A stretch of DNA of 42,645 nucleotides, taken from the NCBI GenBank assembly GCA_902766975.1, contig CACXFH010000122.1, positions 1 to 42,645 on the forward strand. The letters are read 5' to 3'. Source of the DNA: an uncultured bacterium (GTDB taxonomy: Bacteria; Cyanobacteriota; Vampirovibrionia; Gastranaerophilales; Gastranaerophilaceae). This document shows, piece by piece, positions 1-7,372 of the stretch. The stretch's first letter is position 1. Every line of letters starts with the position of its first letter. The position numbers were made by a program, and so were the translations under genes. A model generated the notes under the pieces. That model searched no databases. It was not told the DNA's origin and saw only the letters and a list, made by a program, of their open reading frames with translations.

Positions 1-1
1 C

Positions 2-250
2 AACTTGCCTGATGCTCAAGGTGTTCCTGAAGAAATGCTTAACTATGCTTCAAAACACGGTGTTGCAAAAATCAATATTGATACAGACTTAAGATTAGCA
101 ATGACATCAACTATCAGAGAATTCTTTATTGAACATCCTGAAAAATTCGACCCGAGAGAATATATGGGACCTGGCAGAACTGCAGTTAAAGAAATGGTTA
201 TGCATAAAATGCGTGACGTATTAGGCACTGCAGGTCATGCTCAAGACTAG
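2..250 (+). CDS. fba: Class II fructose-bisphosphate aldolase, C-terminal fragment
   Basis: This is the 3' end of a gene that starts before the window; the reading frame is open from base 2, so the apparent TTG at base 5 is an internal leucine codon. The visible 82 residues carry the class II aldolase C-terminal signature, with the I-N-I-D-T-D-L-R segment that contacts the phosphate of the substrate, followed by the E-Y-M-G-P-G-R tail. The family is a zinc enzyme that interconverts fructose 1,6-bisphosphate with dihydroxyacetone phosphate and glyceraldehyde 3-phosphate in the cytosol. The zinc ligands lie outside the window. A strong terminator follows 25 nt after the stop. Family assignment is firm; completeness cannot be judged. 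Confidence 0.9.
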   Translation, partial: NLPDAQGVPEEMLNYASKHGVAKINIDTDLRLAMTSTIREFFIEHPEKFDPREYMGPGRTAVKEMVMHKMRDVLGTAGHAQD

Positions 251-275
251 TCTTGTAAAAAAAATCTTTTAAAAC

Positions 276-311
276 AAAAATCCCGATATTAACTTATCGG
301 GATTTTTTTTA
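276..311. terminator. Bidirectional intrinsic terminator after fba
   Basis: A perfect 13-bp stem (arms 276-288 and 295-307) with a 6-nt loop is flanked by an A-run on the left and a T-run on the right. It can terminate fba rightwards and the convergent XRE gene leftwards. Confidence 0.9.
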
Positions 312-545
312 ATCTTCAAATATAAATAATTTATGAATTTCTATTTCTAATGCATTTGCAATCTTTGCAACGGTTTGTAATGAAGGTGATTTTTCTCCTC
401 TTTCAATTATACCCATGGTTGAACGCGCAACACCGGCCATATCAGCCAGTTCTTCTTGCGATATACCTTTTTTTATACGTCTTACACGTATATTAATTCC
501 AACTTTTTTATCAATTTCATCTATTTTTATAAACATTATACACAT
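309..545 (-). CDS. XRE-family helix-turn-helix regulator
   Basis: A 78-residue protein that is almost entirely one Cro/CI-type helix-turn-helix domain (about residues 12-72). The core I-R-x-x-R-x-x-K-G-I-S-Q-E-E-L-A and the downstream G-I-I-E-R-G-E-K-S-P-S-L-Q-T-V segment are typical of the family. These proteins bind short palindromes as dimers and usually repress their own promoter. No second domain is present, so no ligand-sensing part is visible. The first codon has no Shine-Dalgarno sequence; the Met three codons in (bases 534-536) is an alternative start. It is divergent from a 69-residue unknown gene, and palindromic sequence lies between them, which fits local autoregulation. The regulated target is unknown. 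Confidence 0.85.
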   Translation of the reverse strand: MCIMFIKIDEIDKKVGINIRVRRIKKGISQEELADMAGVARSTMGIIERGEKSPSLQTVAKIANALEIEIHKLFIFED

Positions 546-567
546 TATAATAGAGATTTGACATTAA

Positions 568-607
568 ATATACTACGTGATAAAGTATATATAATGGCTA
601 CTATAGT
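568..607. promoter_or_regulatory. Candidate operator between the XRE gene and its divergent neighbour
   Basis: Two palindromes occur here: ATATACT/AGTATAT (568-574 and 584-590, 9-nt spacer) and a perfect 8-bp ACTATAGT at 600-607. A TTGACA lies at 558-563. Being between divergent genes, one of which encodes a helix-turn-helix protein, makes operator function plausible. AT-rich DNA yields chance palindromes, so confidence is low. Confidence 0.35.
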
Positions 608-619
608 GGAGATATAATT

Positions 620-829
620 TTGAGAAGAGAAGATATTGATAATTTAGAAGATAAATATATGAAATTGCATTTTTTAATGGAAATAATGCAGCAAATTATT
701 GATGCACGTTTAAGCTGCTACGAAAATAGCGATATTTGTTGCTTATATTCTGAAATAATGAATAAACGTGACAATTTTTATGAATATTTCAAAAAATTTA
801 TCATCCAAATTTTACAAAATGATGTTTAA
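620..829 (+). CDS. Small unknown protein, 69 aa
   Basis: I do not recognise this protein. It is predicted mostly helical and hydrophilic, with a charged N-terminus (R-R-E-D-I-D-N-L-E-D-K), three cysteines in the middle (C-Y and I-C-C-L-Y) and no membrane segment. The start is a TTG, supported by GGAG at 608-611 spaced 8 nt upstream; no better ATG exists before residue 14. It is divergent from the XRE regulator and shares the palindrome-bearing region with it, so it may be the regulator's target. The gene could be spurious, but the ribosome binding site and the use of the whole divergent interval favour a real gene. Confidence 0.5.
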   Translation: MRREDIDNLEDKYMKLHFLMEIMQQIIDARLSCYENSDICCLYSEIMNKRDNFYEYFKKFIIQILQNDV

Positions 830-858
830 TTTTTCGTTTTGCAAAAATGTAAGAACTG

Positions 859-1155
859 CTAAACAACAACATCAAATGCCGTATTCCATGCTCTTTCTGC
901 ATCTTCAGGATTGAGAGCAAGTTTTTCTTCTATGTATGCCATTGTGTTTGCAGCTCTGGGAACGGTGTCTTCCCCTCTGTAGCATACACCTTCCAAAAGT
1001 CTGCCGTGTTTAATTCTGAAAAAGTCAATTGCTTTGTCATCCGGATCGCCTAATATCTTGACGCTTGAGCCGTCTTTTAAACGTACACTGCCGATACCTC
1101 TGCCCCATGATTTTGCTAAATCAACCATACTGAAATTTAATTTAATTCCGCTCAT
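859..1155 (-). CDS. Unknown protein, 98 aa
   Basis: A small soluble protein with no family I can name. It has a compact N-terminal beta-like part (G-I-G-S-V-R-L-K-D-G-S-S-V-K-I-L-G-D-P-D-D) and a helical C-terminus (A-Y-I-E-E-K-L-A-L-N-P-E-D-A-E-R-A-W). No signal peptide or transmembrane segment is visible. The start is well supported by AGGAG about 7 nt upstream of the ATG. It is transcribed away from holA and appears monocistronic. No odd base composition is seen relative to its neighbours. Confidence 0.7.
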   Translation of the reverse strand: MSGIKLNFSMVDLAKSWGRGIGSVRLKDGSSVKILGDPDDKAIDFFRIKHGRLLEGVCYRGEDTVPRAANTMAYIEEKLALNPEDAERAWNTAFDVVV

Positions 1156-1261
1156 ATTATTACTCCTTTTTTTGGGTATGATGTCTTAAAGTTTGTAAAT
1201 TTTATTTTTGCTAAATTATTAATAAAAATTTACACTAAACAATTCTATTATTTCATCGTGA

Positions 1262-1273
1262 TAAAATTATTCT
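1262..1273 (+). promoter_or_regulatory. -10 element of a leaderless holA transcript
   Basis: TAAAAT at 1262-1267 is followed by exactly 6 nt and then the holA ATG; no Shine-Dalgarno sequence is present. With normal -10 to +1 spacing, transcription would begin at the A of the start codon. Confidence 0.5.
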
Positions 1274-2260
1274 ATGATTTATTTTTATTACGGGGATGAA
1301 GAATTTAATATTTCAGAGAAAATTAAGGTATTAAAATCTAAGCTTGATAAAAATTTTCTTGAAATGAGTTATAAAGAGTTTGATAATCCGAAATTTTCGG
1401 ATTTGATGGTTGCATTATCTACTCAGCCGATGATGTTTGGTCGTATGTTAATCGTTATTGATTGCGAAAGTTATTTTAAATCAAAGAAAAAAGATTCTGA
1501 TGCCGAGGGCGGATTTGATGATTCTCAAATTAAGCAAATAGAAAAAGCATTGGAAAATGCAAATGAAAATCTTGATATTGTTTTTAGGGCTTATACTCCT
1601 TATGATCCGAAAAAAAAGAATGCAGTTGATAAAAGAAAAAAAATATTTAAAGTTTTATCAAAGTATAATTCGCAAGAATTTAATCAAATCCCTTCATATA
1701 AAACGGCAGAGCTTGAAGCTTGGATTAAAAATCGGGCAAAATTGCATGATTTAAAAATTAATTCCGATGCGGTTTCCTTACTGCTTTTGCAGGTAGGCTC
1801 GAATTTAAGAATGTTAGATTCTGAGCTTGAAAAATTAAAAGTATTTACCAAAGATAAGCCTGCTACAAAAGAAATGGTAAAGGAAATTTGTGTTAGTAAT
1901 GAAGATTTGTTTGCTTTTATGGATTCTGTTGTAATCGGTGCAAAAGCAAAAGCGCTTGAGCAATATGAAAAATTGGTTTCGACACGCTATCCGCTTTCTA
2001 TACTTGCAACTCTGCATTCGAATTTGCGTGACAAAATATTTTTAAAGGCAAACGGTACAAAATATTCTCAGGATGAAATTGCCAAAATGACCGGAATGCA
2101 TCCCTACAGAGTCAAACTTGAGCTTCAAAAATTAAAGCAGGTTTCACTGAAAGATTTGGTCAAATTGAAAGAAAATTTAACAGAAGCTGAGTACAAAATA
2201 AAATCAGGGCAATCAAATATAGCACAGGAAAGGGAAATTGAATATGCAATATTACGATAG
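1274..2260 (+). CDS. holA: DNA polymerase III subunit delta
   Basis: The delta subunit of the clamp-loader complex: with tau/gamma and delta-prime it opens the beta sliding clamp during chromosome replication. At 328 residues it has the usual family length. The N-terminus has the typical strand-turn M-I-Y-F-Y-Y-G-D-E-E-F-N-I, where other clamp loaders have a Walker A loop; delta lacks it, as expected. The middle holds the conserved E-L-E-K-L segment and the C-terminal collar domain includes M-H-P-Y-R-V-K. There is no ribosome binding site, but a -10-like hexamer sits 6 nt before the ATG, so a leaderless mRNA is likely. The next gene, delta-prime, overlaps by 17 nt, so both minor clamp-loader subunits would be made from one transcript. 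Confidence 0.92.
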   Translation: MIYFYYGDEEFNISEKIKVLKSKLDKNFLEMSYKEFDNPKFSDLMVALSTQPMMFGRMLIVIDCESYFKSKKKDSDAEGGFDDSQIKQIEKALENANENLDIVFRAYTPYDPKKKNAVDKRKKIFKVLSKYNSQEFNQIPSYKTAELEAWIKNRAKLHDLKINSDAVSLLLLQVGSNLRMLDSELEKLKVFTKDKPATKEMVKEICVSNEDLFAFMDSVVIGAKAKALEQYEKLVSTRYPLSILATLHSNLRDKIFLKANGTKYSQDEIAKMTGMHPYRVKLELQKLKQVSLKDLVKLKENLTEAEYKIKSGQSNIAQEREIEYAILR

Positions 2261-3152
2261 TTCTGTTTCAAAACAATTGCCTGAACTGTTTAATTACTTT
2301 AAATCGGGTATAGAGGATGAGAATAAAAATATCGGTCATTGTATTTTATTTTGGGGGGCTGATATAAATTTGCAATGTGCGCTGGCGCTTGAAATTTCCA
2401 GATTATTAAATTGTACCGAATCAGGCAGTGAGGATTGTAATTGCTTGAATTGCAGATGGATTCGAGAACAGGCTCATCCTGCTGTCAAAATATATACAAG
2501 ACTTGATTATAAAGAAGCATCCGAGTCGTTATCGGATGAAGAATCAGGCTCAGGCGGGAAAAAGAATATAAATGTTGCTCAGGCTAGAGGAATTATATCG
2601 GAACTTTCTGTTACAAGTGATTATCACAGAGTGTATATTTTTTGCGACAGGGATGAAGATGGGAATTTGCTGCCGTTAAATAAATTTAATTTTCCTGAAG
2701 TTACATCTAATGCGCTTTTAAAAACCTTTGAAGAACCGCCCCAAAATACGACTTTTATATTTTTGACTAACGATAAATCTGATGTCATATCTACTGTTGT
2801 ATCAAGGGCGCAATCCTTTTTTGTGCCGGCAGAAAATAGAATTGAACAAAATTATGAGCTTGCCCAAAATATATTGGATAATTATTGGAATATTGAACGC
2901 AATAATGTTTTGGATTTTGAAAACAGTTTGCTGCAGGCTGTTGAAGATAGTGGTGCTGTTGAAGTTTTCGAACAGATGCAGAATTATTTGTGTATGCTTA
3001 TGAAATCAAATTTCGAGAATAAGCTCTTGTTTCAGCGTTTTTTAAATGATATAGAGCATATAGAAATTGCCAAGCGTCAAGCAACCTTGACTCCGCCAAT
3101 GCAAATTACGACAATTTGTGAAAATTTGGCTTTCAAAATGCTTTTAAAATAG
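2244..3152 (+). CDS. holB: DNA polymerase III subunit delta-prime
   Basis: The stator of the clamp loader, related to tau/gamma but without ATPase activity. Near residue 50-70 there is a four-cysteine zinc module (C, then C-N-C-L-N-C), typical of the family. The position of the Walker A loop reads G-A-D-I-N-L-Q rather than GxxGxGKT, so no ATP is bound. Residues around 155 carry S-N-A-L-L-K-T-F-E-E-P-P followed by the sensor-1 strand T-F-I-F-L-T-N. The later S-R-A-Q-S-F corresponds to the SRC arginine-finger motif with Cys replaced by Ala. I chose ATG 2244 because AAGGG lies 9 nt upstream; a TTG two codons earlier is less likely. It overlaps holA by 17 nt, indicating translational coupling. 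Confidence 0.88.
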   Translation: MQYYDSSVSKQLPELFNYFKSGIEDENKNIGHCILFWGADINLQCALALEISRLLNCTESGSEDCNCLNCRWIREQAHPAVKIYTRLDYKEASESLSDEESGSGGKKNINVAQARGIISELSVTSDYHRVYIFCDRDEDGNLLPLNKFNFPEVTSNALLKTFEEPPQNTTFIFLTNDKSDVISTVVSRAQSFFVPAENRIEQNYELAQNILDNYWNIERNNVLDFENSLLQAVEDSGAVEVFEQMQNYLCMLMKSNFENKLLFQRFLNDIEHIEIAKRQATLTPPMQITTICENLAFKMLLK

Positions 3153-3225
3153 TGTATTAAGTGGCATTAAATGTGGCATCTTTTTGCGCAAATTTTGAAT
3201 TAATTTTCAAATAGTAAAAAATGTT

Positions 3226-3663
3226 TTACAATTTTTGCGTAATTTTTATGATTTTTGCCTTCGGGTCTTTGAGTTGCTGTCGTAAATTGTTGGCAACCTC
3301 TTTAACTTGTTCTTTTTCGTAATATTCCGTAGAAAAGATTTTTATGCTTTCTTTTTGCTTGCTGTAAAAAGAAAGATAGTACGCAGTGTAACCTTTCGCA
3401 TACATATTTCCTGCTACGGTTTTCGGAGTATACAACACATTTGCAATATTTGAAATTGCAATTATATCCTCACGTTTTTTGGAATTGAGCATATTTGTTT
3501 TTTCTACATAGCAGTTATCTTTTGCTTTGTCGCACACGAGGGTTTCTTCTTTATAGTTTGTAAAAAGCCCTATAATTATTCCGATTAAAAGAAAAATTCC
3601 TATTGTCAGCGTTATAAAATTGCGTTTACCTTTATTAATTGTTTCCAGAGATGTTTTGTCCAT
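3226..3663 (-). CDS. Membrane-anchored unknown protein, 145 aa
   Basis: The protein starts with a short basic cytoplasmic segment, then one hydrophobic helix (about residues 16-35, F-I-T-L-T-I-G-I-F-L-L-I-G), and continues with about 110 residues that would lie outside the membrane. That outer part has two cysteines seven residues apart (C44, C51), which could form a disulfide, and a lysine-rich C-terminus. The layout resembles a bitopic signal-anchored protein. AGGAG about 7 nt upstream supports the ATG. It converges on holB and is divergent from the HAD phosphatase. I recognise no family, and nothing indicates its role. Confidence 0.75.
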   Translation of the reverse strand: MDKTSLETINKGKRNFITLTIGIFLLIGIIIGLFTNYKEETLVCDKAKDNCYVEKTNMLNSKKREDIIAISNIANVLYTPKTVAGNMYAKGYTAYYLSFYSKQKESIKIFSTEYYEKEQVKEVANNLRQQLKDPKAKIIKITQKL

Positions 3664-3707
3664 AGTTATTACTCCTAATTTTAATTTATCATAAAAAACG
3701 CTTGTTG

Positions 3708-3719
3708 TATAATAAATTT
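3708..3719 (+). promoter_or_regulatory. -10 element of a leaderless HAD-gene transcript
   Basis: A perfect TATAAT (3708-3713) ends 6 nt before the ATG at 3720, and no ribosome binding site is present. It is one of the clearest examples of the leaderless pattern in this window. Confidence 0.6.
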
Positions 3720-4370
3720 ATGAATACTAAGCTTGTGATTTTTGATTTAGACGGAACATTATTAAATACCCTTGAAGATTTGACAGACAGTACAAATTTT
3801 ATTTTAAAATATTTTAATTATTCGACAAGGTCAATTGATGAGGTCAGAAATTTTGTCGGAAACGGTGTTGCTAAGTTGATTGAGCGTGCAATCCCCTACG
3901 GTTTAAATAATCCGAATTATAAAAAATGTTTGGAATTATTCAAGGATAACTACAAGGCAAATATGAACAATAAAACCGCTCCATACTCAGGAATTATGGA
4001 AATGCTTTTGGAATTAAAAAAAATGGGTGTAAAAATTGCAGTAGTTTCAAATAAATTTGATGAGGCTGTCAGAAATTTATGTGACAAATATTTTGAAGAT
4101 TTAATTGATTTTAGTGCGGGAGAAAACGAATCGGGAGGAATCAGAAAAAAGCCCGCTCCGGATACCGTTTTAAAGGTGCTGGAATATTTTAATGTAAAAA
4201 AAAGAAACGCAATTTATGTCGGAGATTCGGAAGTCGACATTCAAACTGCAAAAAATGCAGGGCTTGAGTGTATAAGTGTTTTGTGGGGTTTTAAGAATAA
4301 AGAATTCTTACAAAAGTATGGAGCAAAAATCCTAATATCAAAACCTGATGAAATTTTTAAATACTTGTAA
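3720..4370 (+). CDS. HAD-superfamily phosphatase, phosphoglycolate phosphatase-like
   Basis: A 216-residue haloacid dehalogenase hydrolase with all four motifs. Motif I is D-L-D-G-T-L-L-N-T with the nucleophilic aspartate; motif II is V-V-S-N-K; motif III is the lysine in R-K-K-P-A-P-D; motif IV is V-G-D-S-E-V-D. A helical cap domain lies between motifs I and II, as in the Gph/PGP and beta-phosphoglucomutase group. Members remove phosphate from phosphoglycolate or related sugar phosphates; the exact substrate cannot be read from sequence. An in-frame TTG at 3702 would add six residues but overlaps the -10 element, so ATG 3720 is preferred. It converges on the repeat-motif gene at 4382 without an obvious terminator between them. 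Confidence 0.85.
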   Translation: MNTKLVIFDLDGTLLNTLEDLTDSTNFILKYFNYSTRSIDEVRNFVGNGVAKLIERAIPYGLNNPNYKKCLELFKDNYKANMNNKTAPYSGIMEMLLELKKMGVKIAVVSNKFDEAVRNLCDKYFEDLIDFSAGENESGGIRKKPAPDTVLKVLEYFNVKKRNAIYVGDSEVDIQTAKNAGLECISVLWGFKNKEFLQKYGAKILISKPDEIFKYL

Positions 4371-4381
4371 TATTGTATAAA

Positions 4382-4942
4382 TTATCCGTTAAATCCTTTT
4401 ACGACGGTTCTTGGAGTGGAGTTTTGCCACGTAACGGTCTTGAATACAGGTTTAGATGCATCCCCTCCAAAACCCTGAACGACAACTCTTTCACTGTTTA
4501 AATTTTCATTCGTTGTTTGTACTATAGCTTTTGTAGTTTTTAATGATTCCTGCGTTTTAGAGTTAAAACCTCGTATAACATTTCTTGTAGTCGAAGCGTT
4601 TGCGACATAATGTCTTATTAGTTTCGGGATTCTGGATATTGGCATAAATTTCACAAATGATGCAAACTGGGGAATGGTAAGTTTTACTTGCCCTTTTTCT
4701 CCTGTAAATCCTGCAATAACTTTCCTAAATCTTAAATTTCTTGAATTATTAATTAATGATTTTGAAACAATATCACTTGGTTTATAATTTCCTTCTCCAA
4801 ATCCTTTCACTACGCATCGCATTTTCCCGTTGCCATTATTTAAAATTCTTCGAGTTACTACGGGATCTATTTTTGTCGTATTCCTTCCGACAATCTTTTT
4901 CCCTGCATTCAAAACACCGGTAATTAATTTAATTCCCCACAT
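4382..4942 (-). CDS. Unknown protein with five R-x-V-[VI]-x-G-F motifs
   Basis: A 186-residue basic protein that I cannot assign to a family. Its striking feature is a short motif R-x-V-[VI]-x-G-F repeated five times, starting near residues 42, 73, 120, 152 and 178, usually followed by small residues (F-G-E-G, F-T-G-E, F-N-S-K, F-G-G-D, F-N-G). The spacing varies (31, 47, 32, 26), and the linkers are rich in Thr, Ser and Asn. The motif may be a linear binding element or a beta-strand of a repeated fold. The N-terminus is weakly hydrophobic but not a clear signal peptide. AAAGGAG lies 7 nt before the ATG. The protein ends exactly on a motif copy, suggesting the sequence is complete. Confidence 0.75.
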   Translation of the reverse strand: MWGIKLITGVLNAGKKIVGRNTTKIDPVVTRRILNNGNGKMRCVVKGFGEGNYKPSDIVSKSLINNSRNLRFRKVIAGFTGEKGQVKLTIPQFASFVKFMPISRIPKLIRHYVANASTTRNVIRGFNSKTQESLKTTKAIVQTTNENLNSERVVVQGFGGDASKPVFKTVTWQNSTPRTVVKGFNG

Positions 4943-4999
4943 GTGATTTACTCCTTTATTATCCCCTATGTATATATAAAAACATTTTGTTTAAAAAAA

Positions 5000-5027
5000 T
5001 TGATTAATATTTTTTATTTTTTATAAT
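5000..5027 (+). promoter_or_regulatory. Sigma-70-type promoter for aroF
   Basis: TTGATT (5000-5005), a 16-nt spacer and a perfect TATAAT (5022-5027) lie upstream of aroF. The expected start near 5034 gives a leader of about 30 nt containing the ribosome binding site AAAGGA at 5051-5056. Confidence 0.65.
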
Positions 5028-5063
5028 AATTTTGTTTAATTGTTGTAAACAAAGGACAAATTT

Positions 5064-6113
5064 ATGATCATAATAATGGAAAAAACGGCTACTCAAGATA
5101 ATATCAAAGCCGTAATGAATATATTAAAAGAACATGGTTTTCGTGCGATTTTACATGAAGGTGCCGTTCATACGGTAATAGATGCATTGGGTGACAAAAC
5201 TTCATTATCTCCTGACAGATTGGATGCTATGGAGGGTGTAAGTCATGTGAAATTAATACGTGAACCCTATCGTATGGCATCTCGTGACAGAAAATCCGAA
5301 GACACCGTAATTGAATTTGAAAACGGGGTTAAAATCGGAGGAGCAAACAGACCTGTTTTCATGGTCGGTCCATGTTCTGTTGAGGATGATTATGATGGAC
5401 TTTTAGAGGTCGCAACTGCCGCAAAAGAATTGGGGTGTCAGTTTTTGAGAGGGGGAGCATTTAAACCGCGTACATCCCCTTATGATTTTGACGGATTAGG
5501 GGAAAAGGCACTTCAATATCTTGCCAAAGCAAAAGAGGAAACAGGACTTTTGGTTGTTACAGAACTGATGGATTCAAGTGATTTATCAATGGTTTGTGAT
5601 TATGCGGATGTAATCCAAATAGGAGCAAGAAATATGCAAAATTTCCGTTTGCTGAAATCTGTAGGTAAATGTTCAAAACCGGTTGTGCTAAAGCGTGGAC
5701 CCGCTTGTACAATAAAAGAATTCTTACTCGCTGCAGAGCATATTATGTATAACGGAAATGAAAAGGTCATACTATGCGAACGAGGTATAAAGGGTTTTGA
5801 TTCTTCATATACAAGAAATGTTCTTGATATCGCTGCAATTCCGGTTATTAAAAAATATTCACATTTACCTGTCATTGTTGACCCAAGCCATGGTACAGGT
5901 CAACGATATCTTATCGAGCCGATGGCAAAAGCAGGTCTTGTTGCCGGGGCAGATGGTGTTATGGTTGAAGTACATGCAAATCCTGCAAAGGCGCTAAGTG
6001 ACGGAAAACAAAGTCTTTCTATTCCGCAATTTAAAGAAGTTTTCGGAAGATTGAATACAATAATTGATATTTTGCATTTGGAAAAAAGCAATTCTCCTGC
6101 AAAAGTTGAATAA
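5064..6113 (+). CDS. aroF: 3-deoxy-7-phosphoheptulonate (DAHP) synthase
   Basis: The first enzyme of the shikimate pathway, condensing phosphoenolpyruvate and erythrose 4-phosphate to DAHP. At 349 residues it has the type I-beta architecture: an N-terminal ferredoxin-like regulatory domain (about 5-75) and a TIM barrel. Barrel signatures include G-P-C-S-V-E, R-G-G-A-F-K-P-R-T-S-P-Y, Q-I-G-A-R-N-M-Q-N-F, V-L-K-R-G and D-P-S-H-G-T-G, which supply phosphate and metal ligands. In Thermotoga-type enzymes the N-terminal domain gives feedback inhibition by aromatic amino acids; that is likely but not shown here. The ATG at 5064 has AAAGGA 7 nt upstream; a second ATG four codons in is possible. It appears to be transcribed alone from a good promoter. 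Confidence 0.95.
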   Translation: MIIIMEKTATQDNIKAVMNILKEHGFRAILHEGAVHTVIDALGDKTSLSPDRLDAMEGVSHVKLIREPYRMASRDRKSEDTVIEFENGVKIGGANRPVFMVGPCSVEDDYDGLLEVATAAKELGCQFLRGGAFKPRTSPYDFDGLGEKALQYLAKAKEETGLLVVTELMDSSDLSMVCDYADVIQIGARNMQNFRLLKSVGKCSKPVVLKRGPACTIKEFLLAAEHIMYNGNEKVILCERGIKGFDSSYTRNVLDIAAIPVIKKYSHLPVIVDPSHGTGQRYLIEPMAKAGLVAGADGVMVEVHANPAKALSDGKQSLSIPQFKEVFGRLNTIIDILHLEKSNSPAKVE

Positions 6114-6160
6114 TTTATGGTAATTATATAGAAGTTATCGCAAATTTAATCCGAATAATT

Positions 6161-6239
6161 GTCATTGGTGAGAGCTTTAGCCCAAGAATTTCCTGATATT
6201 TGTATTATTAGGCGATACTTCGCTATTGCTCAGTATGAC
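6161..6239. repeat. Degenerate palindromic intergenic repeat
   Basis: The segment begins with GTCATTGGTGAG and ends with CTCAGTATGAC, imperfect inverted termini about 79 bp apart. Inside are echoes of the common CTTCGCT-type palindromic intergenic repeats found dispersed in many bacterial genomes. It has no open reading frame. I read it as a decayed copy of a dispersed palindromic element. The rest of the 252-nt gap holds only the promoter of the next gene. Confidence 0.45.
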
Positions 6240-6306
6240 TGATTTTCAATATGTTTTCGTGGTATTTGCTATATAAAGACTTAATTTATTATAACTACTT
6301 AATATT

Positions 6307-6315
6307 TGTTACAAT
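6307..6315 (+). promoter_or_regulatory. Extended -10 promoter for the GGDEF gene
   Basis: TGTTACAAT is an extended -10 (TGn plus TACAAT at 6310-6315) with no convincing -35. The same nonamer precedes era and the pnuC fusion. Here the ATG is about 50 nt downstream and has a purine-rich ribosome binding site. Confidence 0.5.
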
Positions 6316-6365
6316 TTTGCCTGTGATTTTTAAATATGGTAATTTGTTAGTGGGAGAGAGTAGTT

Positions 6366-7238
6366 ATGAAAAATATTATTATATATTCAACCGGACAGAC
6401 GTCTGAATTCGCTGATATTGTTGCTGGGATTGAGGATGTTAATATAAGGATTGAAAATGCCGAAAATTTAAAAGATTATGAATCTTTAAATCCGGGAGTT
6501 GTTGTCGTTGAAGATGTCCCGAATGTAAAAGATGTTTTGGCTGTTACAAAGTTTAAATATCCGATATTGTTTGTCGGGGATGCTTTTAAGGGTGCAACTG
6601 TTCGTGCTGTTGCTTTTGATTACGTAAAGACTCCGCTTGACAGACAAGAAGTTCTTGTCAGAACAAAAAATATGTTAAAAATTAAAGAGCTCAGAGATAA
6701 GCTAAAAACTCTTGCAACTACGGATGAATTGACGGGTTTGCATAACAGAAAATATCTTCTTGAACGTATGGAGCAGGAAATTTCGAGGGCAAAAAGATAT
6801 GCTACTCCGTTATCTTTGCTGCTTTTTGATTTGGACTTCTTTAAGTCTGTAAATGATATTTACGGTTACGAGTGGGGAGATGTGTTGTTAAAATCAATTG
6901 CTGATAAATTAAGACAAGTTATCAGAAAAGAAGATATTTTGACTCGATACGGAGATGAGGAGTATGTTGTTGTTCTTCCCAATACTCCTGAAGATAATGC
7001 GTTCTTATTTGCTGAAAGATTCAGAAAAGAAGTTGAACGCATGGAATTTATTCCTGCAGGGGAAGAAGAAAGACATCCGATTACTATTTCCGGCGGGATT
7101 GCCACATTCCCTTGTATTCCTGATACGGAAGAAGATGCAAATACAATTATAAGATACGCAGAACACGCATTATACAATGCTAAAAAGCGCGGTAAAAATA
7201 AAATCGTCCAATTCTCACAAATTAATTTGGGCGAATAA
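6366..7238 (+). CDS. GGDEF-domain protein with receiver-like N-terminus
   Basis: The first about 110 residues look like a receiver domain: alternating strands and helices, E-D after strand 3 and K-T-P where receivers have K-P. After a short helical linker, residues 120-285 form a GGDEF domain beginning with T-T-D-E-L-T-G-L-H-N-R. The substrate segment D-L-D-F-F-K-S-V-N-D is close to consensus (His replaced by Phe), and G-H-x-x-G-D reads G-Y-E-W-G-D. The signature loop is G-D-E-E-Y (bases 6951-6965) instead of G-G-D/E-E-F, losing the second glycine. Cyclic di-GMP synthesis is therefore doubtful; a sensor or low-activity role is possible. The start has GGGAGAGAG upstream. A terminator follows, so the gene is monocistronic. 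Confidence 0.88.
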   Translation: MKNIIIYSTGQTSEFADIVAGIEDVNIRIENAENLKDYESLNPGVVVVEDVPNVKDVLAVTKFKYPILFVGDAFKGATVRAVAFDYVKTPLDRQEVLVRTKNMLKIKELRDKLKTLATTDELTGLHNRKYLLERMEQEISRAKRYATPLSLLLFDLDFFKSVNDIYGYEWGDVLLKSIADKLRQVIRKEDILTRYGDEEYVVVLPNTPEDNAFLFAERFRKEVERMEFIPAGEEERHPITISGGIATFPCIPDTEEDANTIIRYAEHALYNAKKRGKNKIVQFSQINLGE

Positions 7239-7282
7239 AAAAGTTCCTTTCTGAACACTTACATAGTGTAAATCTGGTTAAT

Positions 7283-7316
7283 AGGCGGTAACTTCCTTAT
7301 ACCGCCTTTTGTTTTG
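7283..7316 (+). terminator. Intrinsic terminator after the GGDEF gene
   Basis: GGCGGTA (7284-7290) pairs perfectly with TACCGCC (7300-7306), and the stem extends by one A-T pair. A T-rich tail follows (7307-7315). Confidence 0.85.
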
Positions 7317-7327
7317 TATATATGTGC

Positions 7328-7356
7328 TTGTTCGAAAAATAAATTTATATTATAAT
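7328..7356 (+). promoter_or_regulatory. Promoter for the methyltransferase gene
   Basis: TTGTTC (7328-7333), a 17-nt spacer and a perfect TATAAT (7351-7356), placed 17 nt before the start codon. A GGGAGG ribosome binding site lies in the very short leader. Confidence 0.6.
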
Positions 7357-7372
7357 TGATTTGGGAGGTATT

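Noticed and set aside
6100-6365. CRISPR array or integron-like repeat in the 6.1-kb gap
   Set aside because: Only one imperfect palindromic element; no regularly spaced direct repeats.
6866-7258. 130-codon minus-strand frame inside the GGDEF gene
   Set aside because: No ribosome binding site, composition of a reverse-strand shadow, and fully covered by a recognised domain on the plus strand.
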